NCBI GenBank assembly: GCA_964480525.1
Contig: CAYZOV010000039.1
Coordinates: 1 to 14,526, forward strand
Direction: 5' to 3'
Origin: JAAZZIT01 sp964480525
GTDB taxonomy: Bacteria; Bacillota; Clostridia; Oscillospirales; Ruminococcaceae
DNA: 14,526 nucleotides
This document shows, piece after piece, positions 11,302 through 14,526 of this stretch. Below the pieces are notes generated by a model, which worked only from the letters and a program-made list of their open reading frames with translations, was not told the DNA's origin and made no database searches. Made by a program: the position numbers and the translations under genes. Numbering within the stretch: the first letter of the stretch is position 1; the number at the start of each line of letters is the position of its first letter.

Positions 11302-14300
11302 TGTCAAGGACGTAAAGCTTGGCAAAAACACCAGAAAGAGTTTTGCTAAGATTGATGAAATCTTGGAAATGCCAAACCTTATCGAGGTACAGAAAAAATC
11401 ATACCAGTGGTTTATTGATGAGGGCTTGAAAGAAGTTTTCAGAGATGTTGGAACAATTACGGACTACAACGGTAATCTTGAACTTAGTTTTGTTGATTTT
11501 AAAATCGACGAAACACCGAAGTATACCGTTGCGGAGTGTAAAGACAGGGACGTAACTTATGCGGCGGCTCTAAGGGTTAAAGCAAGACTTAACAATACTG
11601 AAACGGGAGAAATAAAAGAAAGCGAAGTTTACATGGGCGATTTTCCGCTTATGACAGACAGCGGAACTTTCGTAATCAACGGTGCAGAGCGTGTTATAGT
11701 TTCCCAGCTTGTTCGTTCACCGGGCGTTTATTACGCAGTAGAAAAGGACAAGACAGGCAAAAATCTCTTTAAGTCAACTGTTATCCCAAACAGAGGTGCA
11801 TGGCTTGAGTACGAAATGGATTCTAATGACGTTGTTTACGTCAGAATAGATAAAAACAGAAAAATTCCTCTCACAACATTTTTGCGTGCGTTGGGTCTTG
11901 GAACCAACGAACAGCTTGAGGACGTTTTCTGCAACGACCACAGACTTAATCAGACAGTTCTTCTCCAAAAGGACACAACCGCAAACAGAGAAGAAGCTCT
12001 TCTTGAAGTTTACAGAAAACTTCGTCCGGGTGAACCGCCGACGGTTGACAGCGCCGAAACCCACCTTAACAACCTTTTCTTTGACGCAAGAAGATACGAT
12101 TTGTCAAGATTCGGTCGTTATAAGTACAATAAAAAGCTCGGAATCGGTTCAAGACTTTCGGGTCACGTTTTGTCAAGAGATGTTGTAAACCCTATTACAG
12201 GCGAAGTTATGGCTTCGGCAGGCGAACTTATCAAGTACGATAAGGCTATGGAAATCGAATCCGCAGGCGTTTACGAAGCTTTTGTTACCGTTGAAGTAAA
12301 GGAATTTGTAAACATCAACGGTGAAAACACAGTTAAAACAGAGGACAAAGAAGTTAAGATTATCGGTAACGGTATGGTTGACATTAACAAGTATGTTGAT
12401 TTTGACTGCACCGAATACGGAATTAACGAAAAGGTTTCGTTTAACGTTCTTAAAGAAGTCCTTGAAACCGCAAACGACGAGGAAGAACTTAGACAGATTA
12501 TTAAGTCCAGAGCAGACGACCTTGTTCCTAAGCATATCACTCTTGAAGATATTTTCGCAAGCGTTTCTTATTTCCTTAACCTTTGCGAAGGGGTTGGGTT
12601 AGTAGACGATATAGACCACTTGGGTAACAGAAGAATCCGTTCTGTGGGCGAACTTCTCCAGAATCAGTTCAGAATCGGCTTTACCAGAATGGAAAGGTCT
12701 ATCAGAGAAAGAATGAATATCCAGTCGCAGGATACAGACGTTATTACGCCTACAATGCTTATCAATATCAGACCTGTTACTGCGGCAATTAAGGAATTTT
12801 TCGGTTCGTCACCTCTTTCGCAGTTTATGGACCAGAATAACCCTCTTGCTGAACTTACGCATAAACGTAGACTTTCAGCCCTCGGTCCTGGCGGTCTTTC
12901 AAGAGATAGAGCAAGTTTTGAGGTTCGTGACGTACACTATTCTCACTATGGCAGAATGTGTCCTATCGAAACCCCTGAAGGTCCTAACATCGGTCTTATT
13001 TCCTACCTTGCTTCTTATGCGAGAATCAACGAATACGGCTTTATCGAAGCTCCGTACAGAAAAGTTGACAAGGAAACAGGCGTTGTAACGGATATTATCG
13101 AATATATGACAGCGGACGTTGAGGACAACTTTGTTGTTGCTCAAGCTAACGAACCTCTTACAGAAGATAAAAAATTCGCTAATAAGAGAGTAAACGGACG
13201 TTTCAGAGATCAGATTTCCGAATTTGACGCTGAACAGATTGACTATGTTGACGTTTCGCCTAGAATGATGGTTTCGGTTGCTACGGCTTGTATTCCGTTT
13301 TTGGAAAACGACGACGCTAACCGTGCGTTGATGGGTTCAAACATGCAGCGTCAGGCAGTTCCGCTTCTTAAAACAGAATCCCCGATTGTGGGAACAGGTA
13401 TGGAATATAAGGCTTGCGTAGATTCGGGCGTTGCTGTTGTTTCGGAAAAAGCAGGTGTCGTTGAAAGCGTTGACGCTGACAAGATTGTTGTCAGAGAGGA
13501 CGACGGAAACGTTCGCACTTATACCCTTACTAAGTTTAAACGTTCAAACGCAGGTACTTGTACAAACCAAAGACCTATTGTCGATAAGGGCGAAAGAATT
13601 TCCGCTCATCAGGTTATCGGCGACGGCCCTGCAACTTGCAACGGCGAACTTTCACTTGGTAAAAACGCTCTCATAGGCTTCATGACTTGGGAGGGTTATA
13701 ACTACGAGGACGCTGTTTTGCTTAACGAAAACCTTGTCAAGGAAGACAGATATACTTCGATTCATATTGAAGAATACGAAATTGAATGTCGTGATACAAA
13801 ACTCGGCCCAGAGGAAATTACAAGAGATATTCCAAACGTGGGTGAGGACGCTCTTAAAGACCTTGACGAAAACGGTATTATCAGAATCGGCGCCGAAGTT
13901 CGTCCGGGAGATATTCTCGTTGGTAAAGTTACGCCAAAGGGCGAAACCGAACTTACGTCCGAAGAAAGACTTCTCAGAGCGATTTTCGGCGAAAAGGCTA
14001 GGGAAGTCAGAGATAATTCTCTTAAAGTTCCTAACGGCGAAAGAGGTATCGTAATCGATGTTAAGGTGTTTACAAGAGAAAACTGCGACGAACTTTCACC
14101 TGGCGTAAATATGCTTGTTAGATGTTATATCGCTCAAAAGCGTAAAATTTCCGTCGGTGACAAAATGGCGGGTCGTCACGGAAACAAGGGTGTTGTTTCA
14201 AGAATACTTCCGCAGGAAGATATGCCGTTCCTTGAGGACGGAACACCGCTTGATATCGTTCTTAACCCTTTGGGCGTTCCTTCCCGTATGAATATCGGTC

Positions 14301-14526
14301 AGGTTCTTGAAGTACATCTTGGTATGGCTGCAAAGGCTCTTGGCTGGAAGATTATGACGCCTGTATTCGACGGCGCTCACGAAGAAGATATTCGTGCTTG
14401 CTTTAGACTTGCAGGTATGGCTGAGGACGGTAAAACAACCCTCTATGACGGCAGAACAGGCGAAAAGTTCGCCAACCGTGTAACAGTCGGTTATATGTAC
14501 TATCTTAAACTTCACCACTTGGTTGA
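11294..14526 (+). CDS. rpoB: RNA polymerase beta subunit, 3' end beyond window
   Basis: The beta subunit of RNA polymerase: 1,077 codons are present and open to the window edge, and perhaps one to two hundred are missing. Visible conserved parts are the N-terminal EMPNLIEVQKKSYQWF, the beta1 motif INGAERVIVSQLVRSPGVYY, and the fork loop and rifampicin pocket LSQFMDQNNPLAELTHKRRLS (508-528). HYGRMCPIETPEGPNIGLI, NYEDAVL and GDKMAGRHGNKGVVS (about 954-968) follow. D513, H523 and S528 correspond to E. coli D516, H526 and S531 and are wild type, which predicts rifampicin susceptibility. P507 stands where E. coli has Q510. The ATG follows AAGGAGTGAT. rpoB has its own promoter and leader, and the gene upstream is pgcA rather than the usual rplL. 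Confidence 0.98.
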   Translation, partial: MVNVKDVKLGKNTRKSFAKIDEILEMPNLIEVQKKSYQWFIDEGLKEVFRDVGTITDYNGNLELSFVDFKIDETPKYTVAECKDRDVTYAAALRVKARLNNTETGEIKESEVYMGDFPLMTDSGTFVINGAERVIVSQLVRSPGVYYAVEKDKTGKNLFKSTVIPNRGAWLEYEMDSNDVVYVRIDKNRKIPLTTFLRALGLGTNEQLEDVFCNDHRLNQTVLLQKDTTANREEALLEVYRKLRPGEPPTVDSAETHLNNLFFDARRYDLSRFGRYKYNKKLGIGSRLSGHVLSRDVVNPITGEVMASAGELIKYDKAMEIESAGVYEAFVTVEVKEFVNINGENTVKTEDKEVKIIGNGMVDINKYVDFDCTEYGINEKVSFNVLKEVLETANDEEELRQIIKSRADDLVPKHITLEDIFASVSYFLNLCEGVGLVDDIDHLGNRRIRSVGELLQNQFRIGFTRMERSIRERMNIQSQDTDVITPTMLINIRPVTAAIKEFFGSSPLSQFMDQNNPLAELTHKRRLSALGPGGLSRDRASFEVRDVHYSHYGRMCPIETPEGPNIGLISYLASYARINEYGFIEAPYRKVDKETGVVTDIIEYMTADVEDNFVVAQANEPLTEDKKFANKRVNGRFRDQISEFDAEQIDYVDVSPRMMVSVATACIPFLENDDANRALMGSNMQRQAVPLLKTESPIVGTGMEYKACVDSGVAVVSEKAGVVESVDADKIVVREDDGNVRTYTLTKFKRSNAGTCTNQRPIVDKGERISAHQVIGDGPATCNGELSLGKNALIGFMTWEGYNYEDAVLLNENLVKEDRYTSIHIEEYEIECRDTKLGPEEITRDIPNVGEDALKDLDENGIIRIGAEVRPGDILVGKVTPKGETELTSEERLLRAIFGEKAREVRDNSLKVPNGERGIVIDVKVFTRENCDELSPGVNMLVRCYIAQKRKISVGDKMAGRHGNKGVVSRILPQEDMPFLEDGTPLDIVLNPLGVPSRMNIGQVLEVHLGMAAKALGWKIMTPVFDGAHEEDIRACFRLAGMAEDGKTTLYDGRTGEKFANRVTVGYMYYLKLHHLV

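Noticed and set aside
11774..14518. Many short frames overlapping rpoB on both strands
   Set aside because: The rpoB frame is continuous from 11294 to the window edge with all family motifs; the others carry none.
1..14526. Insertion sequence, prophage or integrase genes
   Set aside because: No transposase, integrase or phage structural motif was seen in any frame. The only accessory-looking stretch is the small islet at 228-1351.

Overview
The window looks like chromosomal DNA from a low-GC Gram-positive of the class Clostridia, plausibly near Oscillospiraceae/Ruminococcaceae, though no marker here was searched against a database. The grounds are: AT-rich intergenic DNA with A/G-rich Shine-Dalgarno sites; consensus SigA promoters, several of TGnTATAAT type; the endospore genes spmA-spmB; a clostridial AbrB with a C-terminal zinc knuckle; the dgt-dnaG-rpoD order; and a C+ type ribosomal protein L31. 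Almost everything is housekeeping.

Layout. Positions 1-227 hold no convincing gene. Positions 228-1351 form a small accessory islet. A two-gene operon on the minus strand (a four-helix-bundle protein of the 23S rRNA intervening-sequence family, then a MazG-like NTP pyrophosphohydrolase) runs from a perfect TTGACA-17-TATAAT promoter. Behind that promoter, away from the genes, lies a non-coding array of imperfect hairpins separated by the heptamer GTGAAGT. Very similar 15-bp hairpin terminators close both ends of the islet. tRNA-Ser(GGA) follows immediately at 1353-1445, then spmB and spmA on the minus strand, and abrB divergent on the plus strand.

From 3087 to 7480 the minus strand carries the macromolecular-synthesis cluster dgt-dnaG-rpoD, extended by an Rrf2 regulator that has three Fe-S-like cysteines. 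A terminator hairpin separates it from yigZ, and rpmE (L31) lies upstream with a roughly 100-nt structured leader. rpmE and a small lysine-rich membrane protein are fired divergently from near-mirror-image promoters. The plus strand then meets a convergent pgcA-type phosphoglucomutase. The pgcA and rpoB promoters diverge from an AT-rich, palindrome-bearing region. rpoB has its own promoter, a leader of about 190 nt, and a 23-codon upstream ORF with a strong ribosome binding site that overlaps its start codon. rpoB runs off the window.

The least ordinary parts are the GTGAAGT hairpin array beside the four-helix-bundle/MazG pair, and the overlapping upstream ORF of rpoB. Both are described from sequence alone. 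All secondary structures were found by eye, without energy calculation.
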